Shown: positions 11,185 to 23,312, numbered from the stretch's first letter. The stretch is 64,000 nucleotides of DNA from Bretschneidera sinensis (GCA_023935145.1 CM043697.1:59395501-59459500); one strand, 5' to 3'. Numbers and translations are program-made. The notes: a model not told the origin generated them from the sequence alone.

Positions 11185-12007
11185 GGGTGTGTTTGATTTC
11201 AGAAAATACATTTGTTTTCTATTTTCAATTTCATAGAAAATTGAAAATGATTGTAAGATAACGTTTGGTGGAAAAAAAAATAGGAAAACGTTTTGCATAT
11301 CTGATAATGAGCTCAATTTAGAGAACACGTTTTTTTTTTTAAATTTTTTTATTTATCATTTTTAATGCCCATGAACTTGAGACGTGGAAAACGTTTTCAA
11401 ATTTGAAAACACGAGAGTGGAACACTTCTTGTAAGTCAGTCTACGTACCACACAAACCGCCTGAGAACGACTCCTACCAATAGCCAAGAATATAAAAATT
11501 AATACCTCATTTTTTCTAGATCTCTTCTCTTTATATATAAATAATTTTTATCGTTGTAGCTCTCTTGTTTTCATTCTCTCTCTCTTTATCCATATGGGTC
11601 TCCTACCAGTGTTCTCTCGTCAGTCACCACCTAGTCCCCTTATCCCCTCATCTTTGCCACCTTTTAGACGGCCTCCATATGCACCGCCACTTCTTCGTCC
11701 CTTCGCCACCTCTTTCTTTTTCTCTTTTCTCCCCTCCTCAATTCTCTTCTAAACAGCTTTACTTTGTTATCGTCGTCTCTCAGCGGCTCATCCTCCAATT
11801 GTCGTCGCCGCTATTTGATTTTGTTTCATGTTGATTTTCTTTTTGATGTGTTTGTGTTGTTTTGTTGAGTTTGTTCGCTTTGATTTGAAGTTGAAATTTT
11901 GGAGTTCAATGATATGTTTCTGATACTACTTTGTGGTGGGCAGGTGGTTGGCTGATGCTATTTTACAATGTTAAAGCTGGTCAGCTGCTAGGTTTAGAAA
12001 TTAATTA

Positions 12008-13251
12008 GGCTTAATTGCAAATTTTTCCCTGAGTTTAGGATCCAGGGGCGATTTTCTCCATTAGTTTACAAAAGGGGCAATTTAAACCCTGTGTTCTATA
12101 TTTTGAAACAATTCAAACCCTTTAGCTGACACCGTTAACTTGTCATCCAAATTTTGCAACTGAGCCAACTCAGTTGGCCACATCAGCAAGGCCACATCAA
12201 AACTGAAAAAAAAAGCAAAAAAAATTCAACAAAACCAAAAATGATATCATAGGTTCGGTCATGGACTGTGGAAAGAGAAAGGATGAAGGAGGAAGAAGGA
12301 GGGGAGGCGGATCTGTGGAAGGATGAAGGAGGAAGAAGGAGGGGAGGCGGATTTGTGGAAGGAGGGGAGGCGGATTTGTGGAAGGGAATCAGATCTGTGG
12401 AATGAGGGGCGACGGATTTGTGCAAGGAGGAGAGGCGCGCGAAGGGGGGAGGAAGGAGGAGAGGCGCGCAGAGGAGAGGGAGAAGGAAGAGGAAGAAGGG
12501 GGAGAGGGCAGTGTGGATAAGGGGAAGAAGGAAGAGGCAGCGGCGTGCGAAGGAAGAGGCAGCGGCGTGCGAAGGAGAGAGGAAGGAGGAAGAGAGAGGA
12601 GAAGGAGAAGGTGGCGGCGCGCGGGGGAGAGAGGAAGGAGGAAGAGAGAGCAAGAAGGAGGAAGGGACGGCGCGGATTTGGGGAAAGAGGGGGAGGTGCG
12701 GCTCTAGGGAAGGAGGGGCAACGCGCGGGGGAGCAAGGGGAAAGAGGTGGTGGCGCGCGGGGAGAGAGGAAGGAGGAAGAGAGAGGAAGAGGAGGAGAGA
12801 GAATCTGGTTTGGAAGAGAGAGGGAGAAGGAAGAGGAAGGAGGAGAAGGGGGCGGCGCGGATCTGTGGAAGAATGAGGAGGCAGCGGCGAGGGGGAAAGA
12901 GGAGAAGGAGGAGGCAGCGGCTCGCGAGGGAGATAGGAATGAGGAAGAGAAGAAGAGAAAGATGAGATGAGAGAGATAATCTGGTCTAAAGGAGAGAGGA
13001 AAAATTTGAGAAATCGTTTTGTTTGATTTTTTTGCCTTTTTTTTAAGTTCTGATGTGGCTTTGCTAACATGGACAATTGCTGATATGGTAAAGCGAGTTG
13101 GCAAAATTTGGATGGCAAGTTAACAGTGTTAATTGGAGGGTTTGAATTGCTTTTAAAATGTAAAACATAGGAGTTAAATTGCTTCATTTGTAAACCAAAG
13201 GGGAAATTCGCTCCTAGATCCTAAACTTATGGGAAATTTTACAATTAAATC
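12008..13251. mobile_element. Non-autonomous Mutator-like element (MULE), long TIRs, 9-bp TSD
   Basis: Inverted repeats of about 200-240 bp flank the element. The left starts GGCTTAATTGCAAATTTTTC, and the complement of the right starts GATTTAATTGTAAAATTTCC. Both then continue with AGTTTAGGATC and later TTAACTTG-type blocks. A perfect nine-base duplication, AATTAATTA, lies at 11999-12007 and 13252-13260. Long TIRs plus a 9-bp TSD are the hallmark of Mutator-like elements. There is no transposase; the core is purine-rich DNA. Confidence 0.88.
12260..12975. repeat. Purine-rich (GA) low-complexity core of the MULE
   Basis: About 700 bases are overwhelmingly A and G on the plus strand, with repeated motifs such as GGAGGAAGAAGGAGGGGAGGC and GCAGCGGCG. 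Long open frames on both strands come from this composition: Arg/Glu/Gly-rich on plus and Pro/Ser/Leu-rich on minus. They are not credible proteins. The origin of the insert is unknown; it may be a captured UTR or CDS piece that expanded. Confidence 0.8.
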
Positions 13252-13693
13252 AATTAATTAATAATAAGTCTTTGGGCTTTTAAAGACAATTCCAAATTAA
13301 ATTGAACCCAAGTAAACTAAATACTGAAATATCATGAAAGTAAGTTTAAATGAAATTGAGATGATTAAAAACTTGCCATAAATCCATTGAATTTGAGTTT
13401 AGAGTTTAATTGGATGATCATGATTTGTCAAAAACAAAACAAAGAGTTAACGGTAGTAACATGTTATCAAGAGAACAAATTTAAAATTGCAAGAAATTTT
13501 CATAGTATTATCCATATTAAAAATATTGTCACCAAACATGTTTTCATTGTCTTCAATTTTAGAAAACAAATTTTTCCATCGTTAACCAAACAAGACTTTA
13601 ATGAACAAAAAATAGAAAATGAAAACTTTTTTCATTTTCTGAAAACAGAAAATGAAAATAGAAAATATTTTTAAAAACCAAACACACCCTTAA

Positions 13694-15778
13694 TATTTCA
13701 CTTTTTCAGTCTCTCTCGAGCTTTACTTTTAAAATATTTATTTTATTTTATTTTTTATGTAAATCAAATGGATGTTTAATTTATTCTTATTCTATTTCTT
13801 TTATAAAATTTCAAATATTAGTTTCAAACTTTTTATAGAATATTTGATTGTTTATATTATTTTTATAGTTGTTGATCTAGAAATTTTTTAAAACATTGTC
13901 ACTAGAAGGAAGAGAACTAACTTTTAAATTGAAAGGTTCACTCCTTAATCAGTAGGTGAAGGTTTCAAATGTTCAGAATATAGGTTCCATTGGGCTAGAC
14001 AATAAAAATGGTTTATGCATATGTTTTTCATAAATGTTAATGGTAAACATCAGGAAAATTATAAACTGTTTATTGTTTATTGTTTATTATTTGATAAAAT
14101 AATATTTTAAAATAAAACTAATTTTATAGATCGTTTTTTAATGATATTGATTTAATTTTTGTTTTTTTCTTAAAAACAAAAATTATTTCATAAATCCTAT
14201 CAAGCAAATTTAATAATTTTACTCATATTCTCCATATCTCTCCAGCTCTTCCATGAGTTGAGTTTGAGCACCTCCCACAAGTTAATTGTGTTTTGCCAAT
14301 ATATTAAATTACGGTATTAGAGTTTAGTAGACACGCATTTTAAGCCTCTATTATTCACGTGCTTTGCAATCTCTATTACTATCGAGTGTATTTAAAATCA
14401 ATAATGTTTAAAGTTTTACCGTCCGTTTGGCATATTAGATTAAGGAAAAGATAATGAGATTATTTTATTTAATTTTATTTAACTTTTTAAAGTAAATTTA
14501 TAATTCATTTTTTTCAAAAAATAAATTATATAATATTGACATTTTAATTTCATATTTAATTATTTTATGTTATCAAATTTCCAAGTTTTTTTACTTATAT
14601 ATTTATACCTTGTGCCCACATCTTATGTTGAGTATATAAAAAATTGTCACCAACAAATGGTTATTTGTTTATATTTTTTTACATTGGAAAATAATTATAT
14701 TAATATATTAACATAAACATTGATAATCATGTCACGAGACTCCTTTTAAATAGTTGTGGATTATTATATAAATATATAATAGTTGCGATGTAGCTTTAGC
14801 ACTCGCGTACTTGTCGGTTTGGCAACTCATTCATATCTCGATGCCGCTTTTAAAGAGGGCGAGGCTAAATTTGTGGCAAGCGCAACCTTTGGTTTCTAGC
14901 AAAAATATTTGGTTTGTTTTAGATCATGAAACTTCATTGATTAATTTGAGAAACTTTATTAATAACGTTAGTATAAGTGTAAGACTCAAAAAATAATGTT
15001 ATTAATAAAAAAATTTAAAGTTATTAATAAAGTTTTGAGTTAATCTAAAATATTGATTTTAAGCCCGATCAAACTATAAAAACTTAGTATTCTAGGGTCT
15101 TGACATTGAATGGACCGATGTACTCTCTTATGCCTTCATGCCCTCAACCTTTCTTTATTTGACATTGAGCATGCTATATTTGGTGTCTTCTTTAGTCATC
15201 TGCAGTTGATAAAATATGCCACAAAGTAAAAAGAGCTAAGAGATATGGGGTTCGACAGAAAAATCATGTTCGAGCTATTTTTTTTCAGAACCAATTCTTG
15301 AAGAATTCTATGAAAGTTTTGACATAATTAACCAAAAAAAACTCATGAAAAGTAAAAAAAAAAAAAAAAAAGAAAAAGAAAAGATAAGTTAAAAGATTTC
15401 TCACAAAGGAACATAAAACCAAACCGATAACAAAATGTAACTAAGAATGCACAAGAAGATGCTTCATTCGCATGCACAAAGTATCAAATTATTCACAGAC
15501 GAAAAAAGGGAAGAGGTTAAACCAAACCAAAAATGAAACATAAAACCACCAGAAACATGGAGGAGTGATTAGAATAGACAAAACCTAATTTTTAGCTCAA
15601 ATTCCTTTCACTACACCCAAAACATCTATCCGTCAACTATGCATCTTAAATAACACAAAAGCAATGTACTCAACAATATTGAAAAAAAAAATCGACAATT
15701 GAGTGAATTTTATTTTAATATGCATACTTTTACAGTTGGAATAGAATTAAAGTTATGGTTTCTGCACCATGGGATCAG
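13694..15778. other. AT-rich intergenic DNA
   Basis: No gene seen. A 16-base perfect inverted repeat (AAACTTTATTAATAAC near 14951, complement near 15022) forms a small hairpin. An A-rich tract lies near 15355-15385. Confidence 0.4.
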
Positions 15779-15983
15779 TCACATTATCCAACTTGCAAGC
15801 GTTAAAGAAAAGTGAAAAATCTTTTGAGTCACGCACTATCACCTCTGGCACCACCCTATCAACATTAATTTCGTATGAACCTGAAACTGAAGGTCTCCAT
15901 TGAGAAGCCGCTGTCCATCGCCGAGATAACAGCCTCTCTTGCGCTTCAGCAAATTAATTATGCTAGCAACTGTGCATCTTTGG
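15779..15983 (-). pseudogene. LINE RNase H (RVT_3-type) fragment, unit 1
   Basis: The minus-strand translation has the start of a plant LINE RNase H domain: a W-x-P-x-x-G-x-x-x-x-NVDG block, then VIMRDSKDF. It ends at the copia LTR. Together with 23858-24342 it is one LINE split by the copia insertion. Confidence 0.6.
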
Positions 15984-16552
15984 TGTTAGGAATAAAGCAC
16001 GAAAGATAAATAGACAAAAAAAAAATTACGTGGTTAGGAGTTAAAACTCTCATGTCCACGGACGATAGCGAGAGATTCTACTATAATCAAAATTGGAGTA
16101 CAAATAAAGAGAGATAAAACTCCCTAAGTCCAAATCTCCAATACACCAAATTCTAGATTACAACAAATTTAATTGGGAAAAATACAATAGCCTAAAAGAA
16201 AAGAAATTTTAATTGTTCAAAGGGATCTATTTGTTGTATAGTTTTGTTTGTTGTAACTTTCTCTTTGTTGCTCTGTTCTCTCTGTTACTCTACTATAGCT
16301 TTCTCTCTGTTATTGAAAGAAGAGAAATAGACACACACACAGATATATATGTGTGTGTGTGTGTGTGCGCAAGGTCAAGGAGAATCATTTTTCTATTTAA
16401 TTTTGTATTCCTTGTCCCATTAGCACCAAAACAACCATTTTTTTTTTAATTCTTGCTTTTCCTACTACAATTTGTACTCTTACATGATGACATGACAAAT
16501 AAAATAAGAATAGACTCGCTTTTACTCCAAAATTACAAGCCACAAATTAACA
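15984..16552 (-). repeat. Copia 3' LTR (copy A)
   Basis: This 569-bp LTR runs TGTTAGG…TTAACA on the plus strand. Next to it (16553-16570) is the complement of a purine-rich GAGGTGGAGATT tract, the plus-strand primer of a minus-strand element. A TG microsatellite lies near 16350. Confidence 0.9.
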
Positions 16553-16628
16553 AATCTCCACCTCGGCTTGAATTTTCACACATAACAAAATACTCACCAT
16601 CTCCACAAATGCCCCACTTGGGCATAAT

Positions 16629-16967
16629 TCAAATACTGTATGTAACACCAATCAATTCCAAGCAATGCTCGAACTTTGACACTGAAAGTGGTTTAGTCAA
16701 TATGTCTGCTAGATTATCTCCTGTCCCAATTTTCTTCACAACAATCTCACCATTATCAATTATGTCTCGAACGAAGTGGTAACGAACATCAATATACTTC
16801 ATTCTCTCATGGAACATCTGATCCTTAGTCAAGTGAATGACACTTTGACTATTACAATGAACAACAATAGCATCATGAACGCACCATAATTCACTAAACA
16901 ATCCTCTCAACCAAACAACTTCCTTGATAGCCTCTGTTATAGTTATATATTTTGCCTCTATAGTCAA
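16629..16967 (-). pseudogene. Copia RNase H domain, copy A
   Basis: The 112-residue open frame has the copia RNase H C-terminal features: EAKYITITEAIKEVVWLR near the start, a HCNSQSVIHL block, RYHFVRDIIDNG, then DNLADILTKPL. It is the better-preserved RNase H copy; unit 2 has frame breaks here. It joins upstream to the RT remnant, from which it is separated by a stop. Confidence 0.85.
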
Positions 16968-17012
16968 CAGAACAACAATTGGTTGTAGAGTAGCCTTCTA
17001 ACTAAAAGTGCA

Positions 17013-18461
17013 TCAACCAAGACCAAATACATAACCTGTAGTAGATTTTCTTTTGTCAAGATAATCTGCGAAGTCTGAATCAATATAACCAACAACATTG
17101 CTCTTGTGGCTTTCAAACTTCAAACATATGTCTAAAGTACCTCTAAGATATTGAAGTATCCATTTAATAGCTCTCCAAAGCTCATTCTCGGGATTACCCA
17201 TATACTTGCTAACCACACTGACAACCTGTGCAATATCTGGACGGATGCAAACCATGGCATACATAAGATTCCTAACTGCACTAGAATAGGGAACATGTGA
17301 TATGTAATCTTTGTCTTCATCTGTCTGTGGAGACAAATCAATTGAAAGTCTGAAGTGAGCAACAAAATAAGTATTAACAAGTTTAGCATTCTTTATGTCA
17401 AAATGTTCCAAAACTTTCTTGATGTATTTCTCTTGTGTCAAATATAACAAACTCGCACCTCTATCTCTTCTGATCTCCATACCAAGAATCTTATTAGCTG
17501 GATCCAAATCTTTCATATCAAATTCATTACTGAGTAGTGCTTTCAAGCTAGCAATCTCATATTTAATTTTACAAGCAATAAGCATATCATCCACATAAAG
17601 CAACAGATAAATAAATGAGCCATTTGCAAGCTTTCTGAGATATACACAAATTTCATACTTGGTTCTCAAATACCTATTACTTACCATGAAGGAGTCAAAC
17701 TGCTTGTACTATTGACGAGGAGACTGCTTCAAACCATATAGGGACATTTTTAACAAACAAACATGATCTTGCTTGCCATCAATAACAAAGCCCTTGGGCT
17801 AATGAATGTAGATTTTCTCTTCAAGCTCATCATGCAAAAATGCTGTTTTAACATCAAGCTGTTCTAATTCCATATTTCTACATAGCAACCAAAGATAGGA
17901 GAACATAAATGGAACTATGTTTCATAATCGGAGAGAACATATCATTAAAATCAACTCCCGTAACCTGATTGTATCCCTTAACAACTCAACGTACTTTATG
18001 TCGTGCATTTTCAATGAATTTTTTTCTCTTGAATATCAATTTGCAACCAACTATATTTTTACCCATTTGTGGTTTTATCAATTTCCAAATCTGATTTTTT
18101 TCAAGAGACCCCATTTATTCTTGCATAGCTACTAGCCACTTTGAAGAATCTGCATAAGCAATGACTCATATATATGTAGAAGGTTTAACTGCATCACTGG
18201 TTTCTTATGCAACTGACAAAACATAGGCAATTGCATTAGTATTACTAGACAAAAATATTATTATAACTCAATGGTAGTCTAGTCTCTCTTCTCGGTCTAT
18301 GTTTGGCAATGCTGTAAGGTTCATCTTGAATCTGTTGAATCTCTTTTTCACCCAAAGTCTTACTTTGTTCATAAAAAATTTGTGTGAAAATGTTTTGCAT
18401 AAGATTTATATCAAAACTTCCTAGCTCCACCTGCTGTGTGTTACTCTTACCATGTTCAAAA
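17013..18461 (-). pseudogene. Copia reverse transcriptase and IN-RT linker, copy A
   Basis: The frame 17687-17013 carries the RT palm motif LLYVDDMLIACK, then LGMEIRRDRG, YLTQEKYI and the DLDKRKSTTGYVFGLG end. Upstream parts (17690-18240) are RT N-terminal fragments in several frames with stops. At 18430-18245 is the linker (KHRPRRETRLPL). The copy ends at the duplication junction, so it has no integrase. Confidence 0.85.
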
Positions 18462-18666
18462 TCACATTATCCAACTTGCAAGCGTTAAAGAAAAGTGAAA
18501 AATCTTTTGAGTCACGCATTATCACCTCTGGCACCACCCCATCAACATTAGTTTCATATAAACCTGAAACTAAAGGTCTCCATTGAGAAGCCCCTGTCCT
18601 TCGCCGAGATAACAACCTCTCTTGCGCTTTGGAAAATTAATTATGCAAGCAGCTGAGCATCTTTGG
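18462..18666 (-). pseudogene. LINE RNase H fragment, unit 2 (duplicate)
   Basis: A near-identical copy of the fragment at 15779-15983. Its frame reads SQWRPLVSGLYETNVDG and then MRDSKDFSLFF. It ends with the same TTTGG directly before a copia LTR, which shows that the duplication followed the copia insertion. Confidence 0.6.
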
Positions 18667-19232
18667 TGTTAGAAATAAAGTAGGAAAGATAAACAGACAC
18701 AAAAAATTTACGTGGTTAGGAGTTAAAACTCTTATGTCCACGGGAGATAGTGAGAGATTCCATTATAATCAAAATTGGAGTACAAATAAAGAGAGATAAA
18801 AATCCCTAAGTCCAAATCTCCAATACACCCAAATCTAGACTACAACAATTTAATTGGGAAAAATACAATAGTCTAGAAGAAAAGAAGTTTTAATCATTCA
18901 AAGGGATTTGTTTGTTGTATAGTTTTGTCTATTGTAATTTTCTCTCTGTTGCTCTGCTCTCTTTGTTACTCTGCTATAGCTTTCTCTCTGTTGTTGAAAG
19001 AAGAGAAATAGACACACACACACGCACACATAAATAAATATATATATGCAAGGTCAAAGAGAATCATTTTTCTATTTAATTTTGTATTCCTTGTCCCATT
19101 AGCATAAAAACAACCACATTTTTTTTTAATTCTTGTTTTTCCTACTACAATTTGTACTCTTACATGATGACATGACAATTAAAATAAGAATAGTCCCACT
19201 TTTACTTCAAAATTACAAGCCACAAATTAACA
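18667..19232 (-). repeat. Copia LTR (copy B, extra LTR from the duplication)
   Basis: This 566-bp LTR is nearly identical in layout to 15984-16552, with a CA microsatellite near 19012. It is flanked by the duplicated LINE fragment on one side and copia internal sequence on the other. Confidence 0.9.
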
Positions 19233-19299
19233 AATCTCCACCTCGGCTTGAATTTTCACACATAACAAAATACTCACCATCTCCACAAATGCCCCACTC

Positions 19300-20748
19300 G
19301 GGCATAATTCAAATACTTTAAGTAACACCAATCAATTTCAAGCAATGCTCAAACTTTGACACTGAAAGTGGTTTAGTCAACATGTCTGCTGGATTATCTC
19401 CTATCCCAATTTTCTTCACAACAATCTCACCACTATCAACAATGTCTCGAACAAACAAAGTGGTAACGAACATCAATATGCTTCGTTATCTCATGGAATA
19501 TCTGATCTTTAGTCAAGTGAATGACACTTTGACTATCACAATGAACAACAGTAGCATCATGAACCACCATAATTCACTAAACAATCCTCTTAACCAAATG
19601 ACTTCCTTGATAGCCTCTGTTATAGTTATTTACTTTGCCTCTATAGTCAACAAAATAACAATTGGTTGTAGAGTAACCTTCTAACTAAAAAAAAATCAAC
19701 CAAGACCAAATACATAACCTGTAGTAGATTTTCTTTTGTCAAGATCGTCTATGAAGTCTGAATCAACATAACCAACAACATTGCTCTTGTGGCTTTCAAA
19801 CTTCAAACGTATGTGTAAAGTACCTCTAAGATACTGAAGTATCCATTTAATAGCTCTCCAAAGCTCATTCTCGGGATTACCCATATACTTGCTAACCACA
19901 CTGACAACCTGTGCAATATCTGGACGGATGCAAACCATGGCATACATAAGATTCCTAACTGCACTAGAATAGGGAACACATGACATGTAATCTTTGTCTG
20001 CATCTGTCTGTGGAGACAAATTAGTTGAAAGTATGAAGTGAGCAATAAAAGGAGTATTAACGGGTTTAGCATTCTTTATGCCAAAACATTCCAAAACTTT
20101 ATTGATGTATTTCTCTTGTGTCAAATATAACAAACTCGCACCTCTATTTCTTCTGATCTTTATACCAAGAATCTTATTAGCTGGATCCAAATCTTTTATC
20201 TCAAATACATTGCTGAGTAGTGCATTCAGGCTAGCAATCTCAAATTTAATTTTACAAGTAATGAGCATATCATCCACATAAAGCAACATATAAATAAATG
20301 TCTGAGATATACACAACTGTCATACTTACTTCTCGAATACCTATTACTTACCATAAAGGAGTCAAACTGCTTGTACTACTGACGAGGAGACTGCTTCAAA
20401 CCATATAGGGACTTCTTTAATAAACAAACATGGTCTTCTTTGCCATCTATAACAAAGCCCTCAGGCTGATGAATGTAGATTTTTTCTTTAAGCTCACCAT
20501 GCAAAAATGCGGTTTTAATATCAAGCTGTTCTAATTCCAGATTTCTGCATAGCAACCAAAGATAGGAGAACATGAATGGAACTATGTTTCACAATCAGAG
20601 AGAATATATCACTAAAATCAACTCCTACAACCTGATTGTATCCTTTAACAACCGAACGTACTTTCTGTCGTGCATTTTCAATGAATTTTTTTCTCTTGAA
20701 TATACATTTGCAACCAACTATCTTTTTACTCATTTGTGGTTTTACCAA
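19300..20748 (-). pseudogene. Copia RT and RNase H, copy B
   Basis: The RT N-terminal part (20748-20376) shows [21 protein letters not shown] and [13 protein letters not shown]. The C-terminal part (20316-19696) shows LLYVDDMLITCK and DLDKRKSTTGYVFGLG. RNase H (about 19650-19300) is broken by indels. This copy is continuous with the integrase at higher coordinates, so it occupies the element's original position. Confidence 0.85.
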
Positions 20749-20798
20749 TTTTCAAGTCTGATTCTTTTCAAGAGACTCCATTTCTTCATGCATGGCTA

Positions 20799-22020
20799 TT
20801 AGCCACTTTGAAGAATCTGCACAAGCAATGATTTATATATATGTAGAAGGTTTAACTGCATCACTAGTTTCTTACGCAACTGACAAAGCATAGGCAATTG
20901 CATTAGTATTACTAGACAAAAAATATTATTGTACCTCAATGGTAGTCTAGTCTCTCTTCTCGGTCTATGTTTGGCAATGCTGTAAGGTTCATCTTGAATC
21001 TCTTGAGTCTCTTCTTCACTCAAAGTCTTATTCTGTTCATAAACAAGCTGTGTGGAAATGTTTTGCATAGGATCTGTATCAAAACTTCCTAGCTTCACCT
21101 GCTGTGTGTTACTCTTACCATGTTCAAAATCACAAGCAACATACTCATCTTTCTTCGGGTTAAGCATAATAGATTCATTAAAAGTAATAACACGACTAAT
21201 GAGAAATTTAGGTGACTTAGGATCATAACACTATAATCTATATCCTTTCACACCATCGACATAACCAAGAAAAATGCACTTTTTAACTCCACACTCTAAA
21301 TTTCCATCATTAACATGTGCATATGCATGACATCCAAATATTTTTACCATAGAATAATCAGGAGGGTTACCAGATCATACCTTATGTGGGGTTTTAAACT
21401 TTATAGTTGTAATAGGAGATCGATTCACTAAATAACAGGCAGTAAATGTTGTCTCTGCCCAAAACTCTTTAGTCAAACCAACATTTGAGAGTATACAACG
21501 AGCTCTCTCCAAAAGAGTTCTTCGGTTCATTCGCTCAGCAACCCTATTCTATTGTGGTGTACCTCTGATTGTCTTGTGCCTAACAATACCTTCATCTCTG
21601 CGGTAGTCATCAAACTTATTTGAACAAAATTTTAAACCATTAATTGTTTTCAGCTTTTAATTATGCTTCCATGTTTGCTTTTCAATCATGGTTCTCCACT
21701 GTTTAAAATGCATGAATGCCTCATCTTTGGTCTTCAACATATACACCCAAGTTTTTCTTGAGTAGTCATCAATTATTGTAAGCATATACCTGGAACCACC
21801 CTTAGATGGAACACTTAAGGATCCCCAAATATCAGAGTGAATATAATCCATAGTACCATTGGTTTTGTGAATCGCTGTATTGAAACTAACTCTCTTCTGT
21901 TTGCCAAAAATGCAATGCTCACAAAATTCCATTTTACATGTATTCTATCCATATAGCAAACCTCTTTTGCTTAACAAAGTTAGTCCCTTTGCTCTCATAT
22001 GACTTAATCTTATATGCAAT
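20799..22020 (-). pseudogene. Copia integrase
   Basis: The zinc-binding part reads HIRLSHMRAKGLTLLS and FCEHCIFGKQKRVSF (about 22020-21890). The catalytic core includes DYIHSDIWGSL and a second Asp in IIDDYSRKTWVYML; the region of the third acidic residue (NRVAERMNRRTLLE, about 21550-21500) follows. The ORF at 21167-20799 is the integrase-RT linker. At least three stops interrupt the frame. Confidence 0.85.
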
Positions 22021-22445
22021 AATTTTGTAGCCTCCGAATCTGATAAAGTAGAAGCAGTCGTTGAACCAGTAACGGTAGTACCCTGTAGAATATACAAATT
22101 TGGCGACGTAATCTTTCTTTTCACGACAACCAAAACACCTCTGCTAACTTTTATAACTCCATCTTCAGATGAATACTTGTACCCTTTGACATCAAGAGTA
22201 CTCAGAGAAATCAAATTTTTCTTAAAGGCAGGAATATGTCTAACTTCTGTCAAAGTTCTTATTACACCGTTATGCATTCTGATTTGAACAGTTCTTATAC
22301 CAGTAATTTTTTGAGCTGCGTCATCACCCAACAACACAACTCTGTCATAAGGCTTATATTCTAAAAACCAATTCTTATTTCGGAAAATATGGTAGGAACA
22401 AGCTGAATCTATAATCCAATCAGACCTAAAGAACCCATTACCACT
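21945..22445 (-). pseudogene. Copia aspartic protease and pre-integrase region
   Basis: A WIIDSACSYHIF motif (about 22420-22385) fits the copia protease active site. Then come LISLSTLDVKGYKYSSEDG and a Thr/Ser-rich stretch leading into the GAG-pre-integrase region. An internal stop separates the active-site block from the ORF at 22337-21945. Confidence 0.75.
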
Positions 22446-23281
22446 GGCAGTAGGACACGATCATAGTCATCAGACTCTTCTTCAATAATATTAGCTTCAA
22501 GTTGTTTCTCTTTCTGATCCCTATCCTGATTATGATTTTGACTTCGATTTTGACCTTGATTCAGATTGCTTTCTTTTTTAATTTTATTTTTCAAATTCGA
22601 ACACTCAGACTTATAATGCCCCTTTTTTCTTACAGGAATAACATGTCGCATTCTTATTTCTAGATTTTGATCAGAATTTCTAGCTATTATTACTTGAACG
22701 TTTTTCTCTAGATCTGCCTCTAGAACCTCTAGTTACTAGAGCATCACCTTAACATCTTCTAAATAAATTTTATTTCTACCATACAAAAAAGTTTTCCTAA
22801 AGTGTGTAAACGATGGTGGTAGGGAACACAACAATAGCAGGGCCTGATCCTCATCATCTAACATAGCTTCCATTGAATTCTAATAAGTAGTAATGGAATT
22901 AAATTCATTAACATGGGAGTTCATTAGTGTACCTTTTGTCATACGCAACAAATGTTGCTTCAAGAACAGTTTGTTGGTAAGGGATTTTATCATGTACAGA
23001 TACTCTAATTTACTCCATAAGCCAGCATTAGTTTTCTATGTAAGAACTTCACGTAAAACTCCATCTGATAAACACAACTGAATCACAGTCAAAGCCTTCT
23101 CATCCATCTCTACCTTCTGTTCATCTGTCATAGTACTAGGCATTTTCTCCTTCCCCGGTAGAGCCTTTTTCAACCCCTTTTGGGTTAATATAACTTGCAT
23201 ATTTACTTGCCAAAGATTAAAATTGTCGGTTCTATCAAACTTATGTATCTTGTACGAAGTGGTAGAAGACATCGTGACCAT
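22409..23281 (-). pseudogene. Copia gag
   Basis: The start MVTMSSTTSYKIHKFDRTDN at 23281 is followed by NLWQVNMQVILTQKGLKKAL, typical of a copia gag N-terminus. A degraded zinc knuckle (KKGHYKSEC, about 22630) and a Gln/Asn/Asp-rich stretch precede the protease. Stops and a frameshift lie between 23036 and 22651. Confidence 0.8.
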
Positions 23282-23296
23282 ATCAATTTTAACAAT

Positions 23297-23309
23297 AGCT
23301 CTGATACCA
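23297..23309 (-). other. Primer-binding site of the copia element
   Basis: The minus strand reads TGGTATCAGAGCT. It complements the 3' end of initiator methionine tRNA, the usual copia primer. Three bases separate it from the LTR. Confidence 0.92.
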
Positions 23310-23312
23310 GTT

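Larger units (their letters stand above)
11185..13690. mobile_element. Non-autonomous PIF/Harbinger-like DNA transposon
   Basis: The ends are inverted repeats: GGGTGTGTTTG on the left and CAAACACACCC on the right. They are followed inward by matching tracts of the GAAAATAGAAAA type. TTA lies directly outside both ends (11182-11184 and 13691-13693), the three-base target duplication typical of PIF/Harbinger and Tourist elements. No transposase is present. The left part (about 11520-11840) is CT-rich and could be captured sequence, but I recognise no product. A MULE is nested inside at 12008-13251. Confidence 0.7.
15779..18461. repeat. Tandem duplication, unit 1
   Basis: This 2683-bp unit runs from a LINE RNase H fragment through a copia 3' LTR into the RNase H, RT and IN-RT linker region of that copia element. 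The next 2668 bp (18462-21129) repeat it in the same order and orientation. The pentamer TCACA sits at the unit start (15779), at the junction (18462) and after unit 2 (21130). Confidence 0.9.
18462..21129. repeat. Tandem duplication, unit 2
   Basis: A second copy of 15779-18461, diverged by scattered substitutions and small indels. It is continuous at its right end with the rest of the copia element (21130-23857). At the inner junction the copia sequence (…TTCAAAA, then TCACA) runs directly into the LINE sequence TTATCCAACTTGC. Confidence 0.9.

Noticed and set aside
12183..13187. Long minus-strand open frame rich in Pro, Ser and Leu, and overlapping plus-strand frames rich in Arg, Glu and Gly
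   Set aside because: All derive from the purine-rich core of the MULE; composition alone keeps both strands open, and the minus frame starts inside a TIR.
16453..16782. Plus-strand frames across copia RNase H and LTR regions (also 17395, 19382, 20078, 20572)
   Set aside because: They are opposite-strand shadows of the copia coding sequence.
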